Origin: Ferrovibrio terrae_B
GTDB lineage: Bacteria > Pseudomonadota > Alphaproteobacteria > Ferrovibrionales > Ferrovibrionaceae
Direction of reading: 5' to 3'
DNA: 64,000 nt
Assembly: GCF_943371255.1 (NCBI RefSeq)
Contig: NZ_CALRUC010000003.1
Location: 13,396 to 77,395 of the forward strand
This document shows, piece by piece, positions 16,769-25,928 of the stretch (positions within the stretch are counted from its first letter, which is position 1; each line of letters opens with the position of its first letter). The notes below the pieces were generated by a model. It was not told where the DNA came from. It made no database searches and saw only the letters and a program-made list of their open reading frames with translations. The translations under genes were made by a program, and so were the position numbers.

Positions 16769-17971
16769 TTACTGAACGATGCCGGCGCGGCGGTTCTTCT
16801 GGTCCTGCATCTCGAAATACTTCTGATAAGCTTCGCTGGCGCGATTCGACCATTCGGTCTGTGGATCGCTGCTCTGCTGGATCTGGGCGGCGGTGGCAGC
16901 AGTGGCGGCCTGCGGCGAAGCCGCATAGGACGCACCGCGGGTGACGCCGAATTTCGAGGCACCATTCTGTTGCGTCACCGGCGTGGTGCCGACAGCGCGG
17001 CTCGGTGCCGGCGCGCCGCTACCCACCGTCGGGAAGGCCGGGAACCAGGTGCGGCCATCAGCAGTGCGGATGGCATTGTCAGGCATGGGGCCGGCATTCG
17101 AACTGGCGGCAGCGGTGTTGGTCTGCATTGGCCCGGCATTACGCGACTGGGAGGGCTGCTGCAACAGAACCTGATTGGCCGTGGCGCTGTTTGCGGCGGT
17201 CGACTGCGCATTCGCCTGCTGGGTGGCGGCGGTCTGCTTGAGGGCCTGGAACAAATCGGCAGGCAGTTCGACCGGACCGCTCGGCTTCGGGGCCACCTGC
17301 CCAGCGGCAGCGTCAGCCAGCTTGCGGCCACGGCCATCATCTGTCGTCACGCCAAGCTTGAGATCCTGACCAGGCAGTGCCCGTGCCGCTCCCTGTGCCT
17401 GTGCGGCCTGCAGCTGCGCGCCCTGCGCCTGCAAAGCCGCCAATTCGCCCTGTGTCATATCCGCGGGGGACTGCGTGGCATCAGCCAGCGCCGTCACCGG
17501 CGCTTCCCGGTTTCCCGGCCCGATATCGATGCCAAGGGCTGCGAGAGCGTGCTCCCCCGGATCCTTGCCGGTGGCCTCTTCAACTATGCCGCTGACCATC
17601 GAGGCGACCAGACCGATCGGACCGCCGAACAGGCCGCCACCGATAATGCGCGACCCGGCATCGATCTTGTCGCCGGTGATGGCGCGATAAACGGTCGAAA
17701 CGACCGGGATATGCTGCAGCGGATTGATGATGTCGAGCAGATCCCCGAAGGTGAATCCGTCCTTGCCGAATAACGGGCGGCTTTCCTTGGCCTCGGCGGT
17801 GCCGTTTTCGCTGGCCACCTGAGACGCCGCAGTCGGCACTGCGCCCAGAACCTCCATATCCTGGCCCGACGCACCCTGCGCAAACCGATCCCGCGCCGGG
17901 GGCCTGTAGGCCATCGGCTGGGGCACCGGGGGGGTGCTGTAGGCGGTTGCAGGGATCGGGCTTGGCATCAT
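16769..17971 (-). CDS. Protein of unknown function, glutamine/alanine-rich with a conserved hydrophobic core
   Basis: 400 aa from ATG 17971, preceded by AGGAAGG; the frame extends 11 codons further to a less likely start. I do not recognise a named domain. Residues about 70-145 form a well-ordered block beginning FGDLLDIINPLQHIPVVSTV, continuing through YRAITGDKID and GGGLFGGPIGLVASMVSGI to a conserved ATGKDPGE end. The glycine-rich part looks like a glycine-zipper helical hairpin that could insert into a membrane. The rest is low-complexity, rich in Ala, Gln, Pro and Thr, and probably disordered; the C-terminus (YQKYFEMQDQ) is helical. I recall similar blocks in other alphaproteobacterial hypotheticals, but no function. 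Confidence 0.7.
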   Translation of the reverse strand: MMPSPIPATAYSTPPVPQPMAYRPPARDRFAQGASGQDMEVLGAVPTAASQVASENGTAEAKESRPLFGKDGFTFGDLLDIINPLQHIPVVSTVYRAITGDKIDAGSRIIGGGLFGGPIGLVASMVSGIVEEATGKDPGEHALAALGIDIGPGNREAPVTALADATQSPADMTQGELAALQAQGAQLQAAQAQGAARALPGQDLKLGVTTDDGRGRKLADAAAGQVAPKPSGPVELPADLFQALKQTAATQQANAQSTAANSATANQVLLQQPSQSRNAGPMQTNTAAASSNAGPMPDNAIRTADGRTWFPAFPTVGSGAPAPSRAVGTTPVTQQNGASKFGVTRGASYAASPQAATAATAAQIQQSSDPQTEWSNRASEAYQKYFEMQDQKNRRAGIVQ

Positions 17972-18078
17972 GGTCCTTCCTCGGACACAAGATTTGCAAG
18001 CCACGGGCCAAGATTCAGCCCAGACAATTCATATAGTTAACCGCGAAAATAGCTCAGCCCGGCAATTCCTGCCGGGCG

Positions 18079-19191
18079 TCAGAGGTAATGACCGGAGCGT
18101 TTGCGCTTGGCAGCCAGATAGGCCTCGTTATGAGCATTGGAGGGGAATTTGTGCGGCACCCGCTCGGCCACGTCGATGCCACAGGCGGCCAGGCCCGTCA
18201 CTTTTTCCGGGTTGTTGGTCAGCAGCCGGACCCGGTTGAAGCCAAGCCGCTGCAGCATGCGGGCAGCGGGCAGGAACCAGCGCTCGTCGGCATCGAAACC
18301 GAGCCGCTGATTGGCATCCACCGTATCGAAACCCTGATCCTGCAGCTGGTAGGCCCGCAGTTTGTTCACCAATCCGATGCCGCGGCCTTCCTGGGCCAGG
18401 TACAGCAGAACGCCGCCGCCGGCCTCGCTGATGGTGCGGATGGCGCCGCGCAACTGTTCTCCGCAATCGCAGCGCAAGGATCCCAGCAGATCGCCGGTGA
18501 AGCATTCCGAATGCAGCCGGGTCAACACAGGCGTGGAAGGATCAGGGGCCCCGATCACCAGGGCGAAATGCTCCTGGCGGCCATCGGCCGGGCGGAAGGC
18601 AAAGAGCTGCGCATTCTCGGCATCCATCACCGGCAGGCGTGCCTGGCTGACCGGGACCAGCGTTTCAGCCGCGGCCATGTCATAGCTGGTCACCGCCTCG
18701 CCCGGCAGGCTGTGAATGTCAGCCGGCGGCATGGCATCGGCGGGCAATGCAATATGCACGGCGGCCGGCAGCAGATAGGCGGTCTTGGCCAGTTTTACCG
18801 CCAGACGCGCGGTTTCCGGCGGCGCGGCCTTGAGCCGCGTGAACGGCCCCCGCAGCGGCGCGGCCAGATCACGGCTGGCATCGGCCAGATCCCGGATCAG
18901 GGAGGCCTGTTCCTCTGGCACTGCCGGCAGGTCACGCAGGGGTAACAGAAGCGTGTCATGCCCGGTGGGGCCGATATGCAGCACGGCGGCGCGCGAGGCA
19001 GGCAGCACCAGTGCCGCCGCATTGTCCCACTGCCGCAGTTCGGCCAGAGTCGGTTCGGTCAGGGTTTCTGCAGCCAGTACGAGGACACGCTCGCCCTGGC
19101 TGCCGGTCAGCAGCACCGGACGCCCACGGCGCAATTCGTGGCCGGCGCGATCGACGGCAATGGCGGCAGCGGAAGGGGAAAGAGCAGTCAT
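18079..19191 (-). CDS. ribA: GTP cyclohydrolase II (long alphaproteobacterial form)
   Basis: 370 aa. The C-terminal 195 residues are RibA: LTRLHSECFTGDLLGSLRCDCGEQ with the three zinc cysteines, YLAQEGRGIGLVNKLRAYQLQ with the catalytic region, and LTNNPEKVTGL. The first 160 residues are a divergent extension found in many alphaproteobacterial RibA proteins and lack the acidic motifs of an active RibB domain. It converts GTP to 2,5-diamino-6-ribosylamino-4-pyrimidinone 5'-phosphate, the first step to riboflavin. Its ATG overlaps the start codon of the divergent hydrolase gene, and no FMN riboswitch-like leader fits in between. Confidence 0.9.
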   Translation of the reverse strand: MTALSPSAAAIAVDRAGHELRRGRPVLLTGSQGERVLVLAAETLTEPTLAELRQWDNAAALVLPASRAAVLHIGPTGHDTLLLPLRDLPAVPEEQASLIRDLADASRDLAAPLRGPFTRLKAAPPETARLAVKLAKTAYLLPAAVHIALPADAMPPADIHSLPGEAVTSYDMAAAETLVPVSQARLPVMDAENAQLFAFRPADGRQEHFALVIGAPDPSTPVLTRLHSECFTGDLLGSLRCDCGEQLRGAIRTISEAGGGVLLYLAQEGRGIGLVNKLRAYQLQDQGFDTVDANQRLGFDADERWFLPAARMLQRLGFNRVRLLTNNPEKVTGLAACGIDVAERVPHKFPSNAHNEAYLAAKRKRSGHYL

Positions 19192-20212
19192 GACCGATCC
19201 GATGTACGACTCTGGCGGCAGCCCGGCAAGCCACCGGAACGAGGATGGGCTCCGTGGTGATGCCGGTTACACCGATCCGCTGCCCCCCGGAAATGCTGAA
19301 TTCGCCCCCTGGGTTACCCCCAGCCTGCAGGCCCGCCTGATCGCCCGCGGCCTGCGCCGCCTGGTCAAACCGCGCCGTGTCAGCCGCATGGACGTACCAC
19401 TGATCCGCGCGCTGATGGGGGCGCTGACCCGCAGCCGGCCGCTGCCCGGCATCACGGTCGAACGGGTCAAGGCCCCTGTACATGGCGAATGGCTGCGACC
19501 GCGACAGGCCCGCCGTGGCCGCGCGCTGCTCTACCTGCATGGTGGTGGCTATGTCTGCGGCAATCCGCGCACTCATCGGGCCATCACCACGCGCCTCGCC
19601 CATCGGCTGGGCGTTGCCGTGTTCGCGCTGGATTACCGCCTGGCGCCCGAACATCCCTATCCGGCAGCTCTGCAGGATGCCCTGGCCGCCTGGCGCTGGC
19701 TGCTGGCCGAAGGCTGGCGCGCTGACCGGCTGTGGCTGGCTGGCGACTCGGCCGGCGGTGGCCTCGCCTTGGCCCTGATGCTGGCCTGCAAGCAGCAGGA
19801 TCTGCCGCTGCCGGCCGCGGCGACGCTGTTTTCGCCCTGGACCGACCTGACCTGCAGCAGCACCGCCATCACCGAGAATGCCGCGCGCTGCGCCTGGTTC
19901 ACCGCCGATCACCTGCAGTTTGCCGCCAGGCTCTATGCCGGCGGTCATGATCGCACGGCGCCCCTGCTGTCGCCGCTCTATGGCGATCTTGCCGGTCTGC
20001 CACCCCTGCAGCTGCATGTCAGCGATAGCGAGTTGCTGCGTGACGACTCCCTGCAGCTGGCGGTGCGGGCCCAGGCGGCCGGCACATCTGTGCGCCTGCG
20101 GATGTGGCATGGCTTGCCGCATGCCTGGCCGAACTTTGCCGGCCTGATGCCCGAGGGCGATGCCTGCCTGGAGGATGCCGCCAGCGCCCTGCTGGCTCTC
20201 TCCGTGTCATGA
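19190..20212 (+). CDS. Alpha/beta hydrolase of the hormone-sensitive lipase (HSL) family
   Basis: 340 aa from ATG 19190, preceded by the strong Shine-Dalgarno GGAAGGGGA. The frame is open further upstream but antisense to ribA. HSL hallmarks: LLYLHGGGYVCGNPRTHR (HGGG oxyanion motif), FALDYRLAPEHPYPAAL, the nucleophile elbow LAGDSAGGGLALAL, acid region HVSDSELLRDD, and histidine in WHGLPHAWPNF. It hydrolyses carboxylic esters, typically short acyl chains, in the cytoplasm. The first 60 or so residues are variable, so a later start is possible. Its ATG overlaps the ribA ATG on the other strand. Confidence 0.86.
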   Translation: MTDPMYDSGGSPASHRNEDGLRGDAGYTDPLPPGNAEFAPWVTPSLQARLIARGLRRLVKPRRVSRMDVPLIRALMGALTRSRPLPGITVERVKAPVHGEWLRPRQARRGRALLYLHGGGYVCGNPRTHRAITTRLAHRLGVAVFALDYRLAPEHPYPAALQDALAAWRWLLAEGWRADRLWLAGDSAGGGLALALMLACKQQDLPLPAAATLFSPWTDLTCSSTAITENAARCAWFTADHLQFAARLYAGGHDRTAPLLSPLYGDLAGLPPLQLHVSDSELLRDDSLQLAVRAQAAGTSVRLRMWHGLPHAWPNFAGLMPEGDACLEDAASALLALSVS

Positions 20213-20296
20213 CGAGTCGCCGCTTGAGCCCGGGGCCATAGCAAGGCAGACTCAAGGCTGTAGCCGCGCAGCCGCGGCAGGACCGGGGAGACCTGC

Positions 20297-22774
20297 TTGC
20301 AGGAAAAGGAACTGCGCCTCGCGCTGGTGTGTTTCGGCGGCGTCTCGCTCGCCATTTACATGCATGGCGTGACCAAGGAAATTCTCAAGCTGGTACGCGC
20401 CTCACGCGCCTATCACGCGCTGCCCAAGGGGGCAGAGCGCGAAACCGCCAGCTTCGCCGACCATGTGCATCCCAGCGATACCGAGTATGACAGCGAGCAT
20501 GCCTATTTCGAGCTGCTGCAGGAAATCGGCAGGCATGTCGATCTGCGGGTTGTCGTCGATGTGATCGCCGGCGCCTCGGCCGGCGGCATCAATGGCCTGA
20601 TCCTCGGCCGCGCACTGGCACATGACCTGCGCATCGATCATTTCCGCAACCTGTGGCTCCGCGAAGCCGATGTCGAACGCCTGCTCGATACCGAGAAACG
20701 TGCCGGCCAGTGGAGCAAGGCATATATGCGGCCGTTGCTGTGGCTGGCGGCACGTTCGCGTTTCGGCCGGCTGCTGCTCGGCGATACCGAAATCTTCAAC
20801 AAGATTTCCCTGTTCACCCGTTCGCGCTGGTTCCAGCCACCCTTCGACGGCACGCATCTGTTGCGCCAGCTGATGGCAGGCCTGGAAGCCATGGGCAATC
20901 CGGTGAAGCCCGGCGACTCGTTGATGCCCACCAATCTGGCACTCGACCTGCTGGTGACGGTGACTGACTTCTACGGCTTCCTGCAGCATATCCCGATCCA
21001 CGATCCACCCTATGTGCGGGATCGCGAGCATCGCCACACCTTGCGCTTTGGTTATCGCCGCTGGCCCAGCGGCGAGGAGCAGTCGGATTTCACCCGCGCC
21101 GATGCACCGGCACTGGCCTTTGCCGGACGCGCCACCTCGGCTTTCCCGGGCGCCTTTCCGCCGGCGCAGATCGGCGAGGTCGACCGGTTGCTGGCCGAGC
21201 AGGGCCGGCAATGGGAAAACCGCACGGCCTTTATCGCGCGCAATTTTGCCGACTATCTGCGCGCCGACCTCGACCCGGAGCTGACGTCCTTCGTCGATGG
21301 CGGCGTGCTGGCCAACAAGCCATTTGCCGCGGCGATGAAGGCGATCCGCGGCCGCCCGGCCTATCGCGAGGTCGACCGCCGGCTAGTCTACATCGATCCG
21401 CAGCCGCTGCGCCCGGCACCGCCGCCGACCGGACGCATTCCCGGCTTCTTCCGCGTCTTGAAAGGCTCGCTCAGCGACATTCCGCGCAATGAGCCGATTG
21501 CCGATGAACTGATCGGTGTCAGCCGTTTCAATGAACGCGTCCGCCATCTGCGCGGCGTGATCGAGGCGACGCAGCCGCAGATCGCGGAACTGGTGGAGGA
21601 AAGCGCACCGCAACACCTGGATACGCCGCTCAGCGAGATGGAAATCCGGCTTTGGCGTATGCAGGTGAGCGAACGCGCCGTGCGCGAGGCCGGCTTTGCC
21701 TATGAAGGCTATGTCCGCCTCAAACTGGGGGCAGTGCTGGACTTTGTCACCCGCCTGGTCTGCGATGCCTGTGGTTACGGCGAACGTTCGACCGAAGCGC
21801 AATGGACACGACAGGCCCTGCTGCACTGGGCCGAGGATCGCGGCGTCTGCTACACTGTCAAGCAGTTTGAGCGCGCCAGGCCAGGCGCTGGCATCGACGC
21901 CCTGCCCCGCTGGGTCCGCTTTCTGCTGCGCTTCGATGTCGCCTTCCGTCAGCGCCGTGTGCGTTTCCTCGTGCAACAGCTCAACCAGCTTTATGGCAAG
22001 CTGGCCGATGCAGACCATCGCGGCCTGAAAGCCGAACAACTCGACAAGCTGAAACGCGCGCTCTATGAGGCGCAGGAAACCCTGCGTCACCTCAGCGGCG
22101 CGGGCTGCCTGTCGACATCGACGATCGACAGCATCAAGACCCTATTCTTCCGTCGCGTCGCGCTGCAGCAGGCCGATCACATGGCGCAGGATGCACAGGT
22201 CTTCGCGCGCGCCAATCTGGACACCATTGATGCCGCCGTGGATGCGATGGCAAACGATATTGACCTCAATCGACGCACCGACCAGCTGGACGGGCTGTTT
22301 GCCGATTTGCAGCCCCAGGACTGGAGCAGCAAGGCGAGGCGGGATCTGCTGGTCAGCTATATCGGTTTTCCGTTCTGGGATGTGCTCACCTTCACCATTA
22401 CAAACTGGCGCGACCTGGGTGAATTCAACGAAATCCGCATTGACCGCATCAGCCCGGAAGATGCCGTGGCGATCCGGCGCGGTGGCACACTGAAGGGCGT
22501 CAACCTCGGGCGCTTCGGCGGTTTCTTCAGCCGCGTGCATCGCGAGAATGACTACCTCTGGGGCCGCCTGCATGCTGCAGACCGCCTGATCGACATTGTC
22601 TACGATGCGGCCAGCGGACCGGATCAGCAGATTCCACTCGACCGCATGGCAATCAAGCTGAAGGCCTTCCGCATGATCCTTGATCGCGAGGCGGCGAACC
22701 TGGCTGTCAGCCAAACGCTGATCGCCGATCTGCGCCTGGAACTGGATGCCATAGCGGCCGGAAAAGCCGCCTGA
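20297..22774 (+). CDS. Large patatin-like protein (DUF3376-type)
   Basis: 825 aa with a TTG start, preceded by GGGGAG at 7 nt. The N-terminal patatin domain spans about residues 5-360: oxyanion region VCFGGVSLAIYMHG, nucleophile elbow GASAGGINGL (about residue 94), and catalytic aspartate in VDGGVLANKPF (about 337). The C-terminal half matches the layout of patatin-related proteins with a DUF3376 region, rich in charged helices. Family members are acyl hydrolases, probably of phospholipids or lipids; no signal peptide is present. It follows the HSL-type esterase after an 84-nt gap and may be in the same lipid-related unit. Confidence 0.85.
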   Translation: MQEKELRLALVCFGGVSLAIYMHGVTKEILKLVRASRAYHALPKGAERETASFADHVHPSDTEYDSEHAYFELLQEIGRHVDLRVVVDVIAGASAGGINGLILGRALAHDLRIDHFRNLWLREADVERLLDTEKRAGQWSKAYMRPLLWLAARSRFGRLLLGDTEIFNKISLFTRSRWFQPPFDGTHLLRQLMAGLEAMGNPVKPGDSLMPTNLALDLLVTVTDFYGFLQHIPIHDPPYVRDREHRHTLRFGYRRWPSGEEQSDFTRADAPALAFAGRATSAFPGAFPPAQIGEVDRLLAEQGRQWENRTAFIARNFADYLRADLDPELTSFVDGGVLANKPFAAAMKAIRGRPAYREVDRRLVYIDPQPLRPAPPPTGRIPGFFRVLKGSLSDIPRNEPIADELIGVSRFNERVRHLRGVIEATQPQIAELVEESAPQHLDTPLSEMEIRLWRMQVSERAVREAGFAYEGYVRLKLGAVLDFVTRLVCDACGYGERSTEAQWTRQALLHWAEDRGVCYTVKQFERARPGAGIDALPRWVRFLLRFDVAFRQRRVRFLVQQLNQLYGKLADADHRGLKAEQLDKLKRALYEAQETLRHLSGAGCLSTSTIDSIKTLFFRRVALQQADHMAQDAQVFARANLDTIDAAVDAMANDIDLNRRTDQLDGLFADLQPQDWSSKARRDLLVSYIGFPFWDVLTFTITNWRDLGEFNEIRIDRISPEDAVAIRRGGTLKGVNLGRFGGFFSRVHRENDYLWGRLHAADRLIDIVYDAASGPDQQIPLDRMAIKLKAFRMILDREAANLAVSQTLIADLRLELDAIAAGKAA

Positions 22775-22825
22775 ATCGCCATTTCCGCGCCTTGTCCGGG
22801 CGGTGATTTGGCGTATGCTCGGCGG

Positions 22826-22861
22826 CCAATTTCAGCCAAGCGACCAATTTCAGCCAAGCGA
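22826..22861. repeat. Perfect 18-bp tandem duplication before the PPIase gene
   Basis: CCAATTTCAGCCAAGCGA occurs twice head to tail with no change, ending 8 nt before the GTG start of the PPIase gene. The short CAAGCGAGCC between repeat and start is a weak ribosome-binding region. The duplication could alter leader length or expression, and it is a likely slippage site. Confidence 0.9.
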
Positions 22862-22869
22862 GCCGTGCC

Positions 22870-23748
22870 GTGACCCGTCCCCTGTCCCCTGTTCTTTTTC
22901 TTGCCGCCGCCATGGCGGTTGTCAGTCCGCTTGCCCTTGCGCAGCCGGCCAAGACTGCCGATGACCCGGTGGTGGCCCGCGTCAACGGCCAGCCGATCCT
23001 GCGTTCGGCAGTGATGGAATTCTACAATCAGCTGCCGCCGCAGATGGCGCAGATTCCGATTGAACAGATTCTGCCTGGCATCATCAACGAGCTCGCCGCC
23101 CGCCGGCTGCTCGGCGAAGCCGCCGAGAAAGCCAAGCTGGGCGACGATCCTGCTGTGAAAAAGCAGCTGCAGTCCGCCCGCGAGCAGGTGCTGCAGCAGG
23201 CTTATCTTGACCGCAAGGTCAAGACGGAAGTGACCGATGCCAAGATGAAGGCCCGCTACGAGGAGCTGATCAAGCAGCAGCCGCCGCAGGAAGAGGTGCA
23301 TGCGCGCCATATCCTGGTCGCCAGCGAAGCTGACGCAAAGGCGGCACTCGAGGAAGTGAAGAAGGGTGCTGATTTCACCGAGGTGTCGAAAAAGCGCTCG
23401 ACCGGACCGACGGCTGCCACCGGCGGCGATCTCGGCTTCTTCACCAAGGACAAGATGGTACCGGAATTCGCCGAAGCCGCTTTCAAGCTGCAGGCAGGCC
23501 AGGTCACCGACACGCCAGTGAAGAGCCAGTTCGGCTGGCATGTGATCAAGGTGGAAGCCCGCCGCAAGTCGGACCCGCCGAAGTTCGAGGACGTACGCGG
23601 CCAGGTCTATGACATGATGGCCGGCGAAACGGTGGAGAAGCTGGTGGCCGATCTGCGCAAGACCGCCAAGATCGAGCAGCTCGACTGGCAGCAGCCGGGC
23701 GGCAGCAAGCTGCCGACCATCGCGCCCGCCGAGCCGAAGAAAAAGTAA
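22870..23748 (+). CDS. Periplasmic parvulin-type peptidyl-prolyl isomerase
   Basis: 292 aa with a GTG start. A Sec signal peptide is visible (RPLSPVLFLAAAMAVVSPLALA, cleavage before QPAK). The SurA/PrsA-like N-terminal helical part spans about 30-130, and the parvulin domain about 135-230: VHARHILVASEADAK, STGPTAATGGDLGFFTKDKM, FGWHVIKVEARR. It catalyses proline cis/trans isomerisation and acts as a chaperone for secreted or outer-membrane proteins. It precedes argJ by 26 nt and probably shares a transcript; a PPIase-argJ-mutT order is one I recall from other alphaproteobacteria. The lysine-rich tail EPKKK ends the protein. Confidence 0.9.
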   Translation: MTRPLSPVLFLAAAMAVVSPLALAQPAKTADDPVVARVNGQPILRSAVMEFYNQLPPQMAQIPIEQILPGIINELAARRLLGEAAEKAKLGDDPAVKKQLQSAREQVLQQAYLDRKVKTEVTDAKMKARYEELIKQQPPQEEVHARHILVASEADAKAALEEVKKGADFTEVSKKRSTGPTAATGGDLGFFTKDKMVPEFAEAAFKLQAGQVTDTPVKSQFGWHVIKVEARRKSDPPKFEDVRGQVYDMMAGETVEKLVADLRKTAKIEQLDWQQPGGSKLPTIAPAEPKKK

Positions 23749-23774
23749 CACCGCCAAGTCCCAGGAGCATACTG

Positions 23775-25010
23775 ATGGCCGCGCATCCGGTTTCACCGCT
23801 GGCACCGTCCACCTATCCCGAACTGCCGGCCGTGGCCGGAGCCAGACTGGCCACGGCCCTGTCGGGCATGCGCTACAAGGGCCGCGACGATCTGCTGCTG
23901 ATCGAATTCGCGCCCGGCACCACGGTGGCCGGCCTGTTCACGCGCTCCTCCATGCCCGGTGCGCCGGTGGAATGGTGCCGCAAGGTGCTGCCCAATGGCG
24001 CTGCCCGCGCGCTGGTGGTGAATGCCGGTATCGCCAATGTGTTCACCGGCAAGGCCGGCGCCCAGGCGGTGAAGGCCACAGCCGATGGTGCCGCCAAGGC
24101 GCTTGGCTGCAAGGCGAACGAGGTCTATCTGGCCTCCACCGGTGTGATCGGCCAGATCCTGCCGGCTGACAAGATCGTGGCGCAGATGCCCAAGCTGAAA
24201 GCCGGGCTGAAAGCCGAAGGCTGGATGATCGCCGCCAAGGCGATCATGACCACCGACACCTTCCCCAAGCTGGCCGGCGCCACCTGCAAGATCGACGGCA
24301 AGACCGTGACGATCAACGGCTTCTGCAAGGGCTCGGGCATGATTGCGCCGGATATGGCGACCATGCTGGCCTTTATCGTCACCGATGCCAAACTGCCGGC
24401 AGACACGCTGCAGGCACTGCTGAAGGCTGCCAACAATCAGAGCTTCAACTGCCTGACGGTGGATGGCGACACCTCGACTTCGGACAGCGTGCTGCTGTTC
24501 GCCACCGGCAAGGCTGGCAATGCCCTGCATGCCAAGGCTTCCGACAAGCGGCTGGCCGACTTCCGCCGGGCGCTGGCCGCCGTGATGAGCGACCTTGCCC
24601 AGCAGATCGCCCGCGATGGCGAAGGCGCCCAGAAGCTGGTAACCATCGACGTCACCGGCGCCAAGAGCGACACCTCCGCCCGCATCATTGCCCGTGCGAT
24701 TGCCAATTCGCCGCTGGTGAAGACGGCGATTGCCGGCGCCGATGCCAACTGGGGCCGCATCATCGCGGCAGTGGGCAAATCGGCCGAGCCGGCCAACCGC
24801 GACAAGCTGGTGATCAGGCTTGGCGGCAAGCCGGTGACCAAGAACGGCATGGTGCGGCCCGATCACGACGATGCGGCCGCGACCAAGCATTTCAAAGGCC
24901 GCGATGTGCGTATCGAGGTGGATGTGGCAATCGGCAAGGGCACGGCACGCGTCTGGACCTGCGACCTGACGCACGGCTATATCGATATCAATGCCGACTA
25001 TCGCAGCTGA
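23775..25010 (+). CDS. argJ: Bifunctional ornithine acetyltransferase/N-acetylglutamate synthase
   Basis: 411 aa, normal ArgJ length, with AGGAG 8 nt before the ATG. The autocleavage site is in KGSGMIAPDMATMLAFI (about residues 185-201): cleavage before the Thr of ATML generates alpha and beta chains and exposes the catalytic threonine. Further conserved parts are NCLTVDGDTSTSD and GADANWGRIIAAVGKS. It recycles the acetyl group from acetylornithine to glutamate in arginine synthesis and may also use acetyl-CoA. The next gene starts inside its last 20 nt. Confidence 0.95.
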   Translation: MAAHPVSPLAPSTYPELPAVAGARLATALSGMRYKGRDDLLLIEFAPGTTVAGLFTRSSMPGAPVEWCRKVLPNGAARALVVNAGIANVFTGKAGAQAVKATADGAAKALGCKANEVYLASTGVIGQILPADKIVAQMPKLKAGLKAEGWMIAAKAIMTTDTFPKLAGATCKIDGKTVTINGFCKGSGMIAPDMATMLAFIVTDAKLPADTLQALLKAANNQSFNCLTVDGDTSTSDSVLLFATGKAGNALHAKASDKRLADFRRALAAVMSDLAQQIARDGEGAQKLVTIDVTGAKSDTSARIIARAIANSPLVKTAIAGADANWGRIIAAVGKSAEPANRDKLVIRLGGKPVTKNGMVRPDHDDAAATKHFKGRDVRIEVDVAIGKGTARVWTCDLTHGYIDINADYRS

Positions 25011-25455
25011 CGACCCGCTCTGCCCCGGCGATGCCTCGGCCCTGCTGACGCCCAAGCCGATCGTTCTGGTGGTGGCCGTCGCGCTGGTCGATACCGATGG
25101 CCGCGTGCTGCTGACCCAGCGACCGCCGGGCAAGAAGCTTGCCGGCATGTGGGAATTTCCCGGCGGCAAGGTTGAAAAAAACGAAACGCCGGAAGCTGCA
25201 TTGATCCGCGAGCTGCATGAAGAACTGCATCTCGATATCAGCGCCGCCTGCCTGGCGCCCTTTGCCTTCGCCAGCCATGCCTACGACGATTTCCACCTCC
25301 TGATGCCGCTCTATGTCTGCCGCCGCTGGGCCGGCCAGCCACAGCCGCGCGAGGGCCAGGCGATGAAATGGGTACGGCCGATCAAGATGGCCGAACTGCC
25401 GATGCCGCCGGCCGATGTGCCGCTGGTGGCGATGCTGCGCGACCTGCTGGGCTAG
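24991..25455 (+). CDS. mutT: Nudix hydrolase, MutT-type 8-oxo-dGTP diphosphatase
   Basis: 154 aa. The Nudix box is complete: GGKVEKNETPEAALIRELHEEL (about residues 53-75, GX5EX7REUXEEXGU pattern). The sequences VALVDTDGRVLLTQRPPGKK before it and FASHAYDDFHLLMPLYVCRRW after it are typical of MutT. It removes 8-oxo-dGTP from the nucleotide pool and so prevents A:T to C:G mutations. It overlaps argJ by 20 nt, which suggests coupling, and its TAG stop shares CTAG with the convergent VOC gene. Confidence 0.9.
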   Translation: MPTIAADDPLCPGDASALLTPKPIVLVVAVALVDTDGRVLLTQRPPGKKLAGMWEFPGGKVEKNETPEAALIRELHEELHLDISAACLAPFAFASHAYDDFHLLMPLYVCRRWAGQPQPREGQAMKWVRPIKMAELPMPPADVPLVAMLRDLLG

Positions 25456-25886
25456 CCGGAAATCTTTTTCAGGACTTCGGGTTTGTACTGCGCGGCGAAG
25501 TCTTCCGATGGCGCAATCGGCTTGATCACATCCACCAGCACGCCGCTGGGATCGGCAACAATGAAATGGCGCTGGCCGAAGGCCTCGTCGCGCAGCGACA
25601 GGCGGATATCCAGCCCGGCGTCCTGCGCCTTTTCATAGGCCACATCCACATCCTCGACCTCGAAGTTGATCAGAAGGCCCTGGGCCGGCTTGCGATAACC
25701 TTCGGGAATCGTCGGATGGCTGTGGTCGAGTATGGCAAGATGGACGCGCGAATCGCTCCGGCTGGTCAGATGGACATACCAGTCGCTCTCGAAGGCCGGG
25801 GCGAAGTCGAAATGGGTTTCATAAAACGCCCGGGTCTCGGCCAGGGCGGCGGTGCAGATCACGGGGTAATAGCTGGTGAGTTTCAT
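25452..25886 (-). CDS. VOC family protein (glyoxalase/bleomycin-resistance fold)
   Basis: 144 aa from ATG 25886, with AGGAGG 6 nt upstream. The frame runs on upstream but crosses the TetR gene in antisense. The two beta-alpha-beta-beta-beta modules of the vicinal-oxygen-chelate fold are visible: SYYPVICTAALAETRAFYE and then LLINFEVEDVDVAYEKAQDAG, HFIVADPSGVLVDVIKPI. The metal-binding set of true glyoxalase I is not clear, so the reaction is unknown; a small-molecule-binding or resistance role is common. It is divergent from a TetR regulator whose palindromic site occupies its promoter spacer. Confidence 0.87.
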   Translation of the reverse strand: MKLTSYYPVICTAALAETRAFYETHFDFAPAFESDWYVHLTSRSDSRVHLAILDHSHPTIPEGYRKPAQGLLINFEVEDVDVAYEKAQDAGLDIRLSLRDEAFGQRHFIVADPSGVLVDVIKPIAPSEDFAAQYKPEVLKKISG

Positions 25887-25928
25887 GGCGGCCTCCTGGA
25901 CAGGCGAACGGGTGGTTGATGAACGGGC

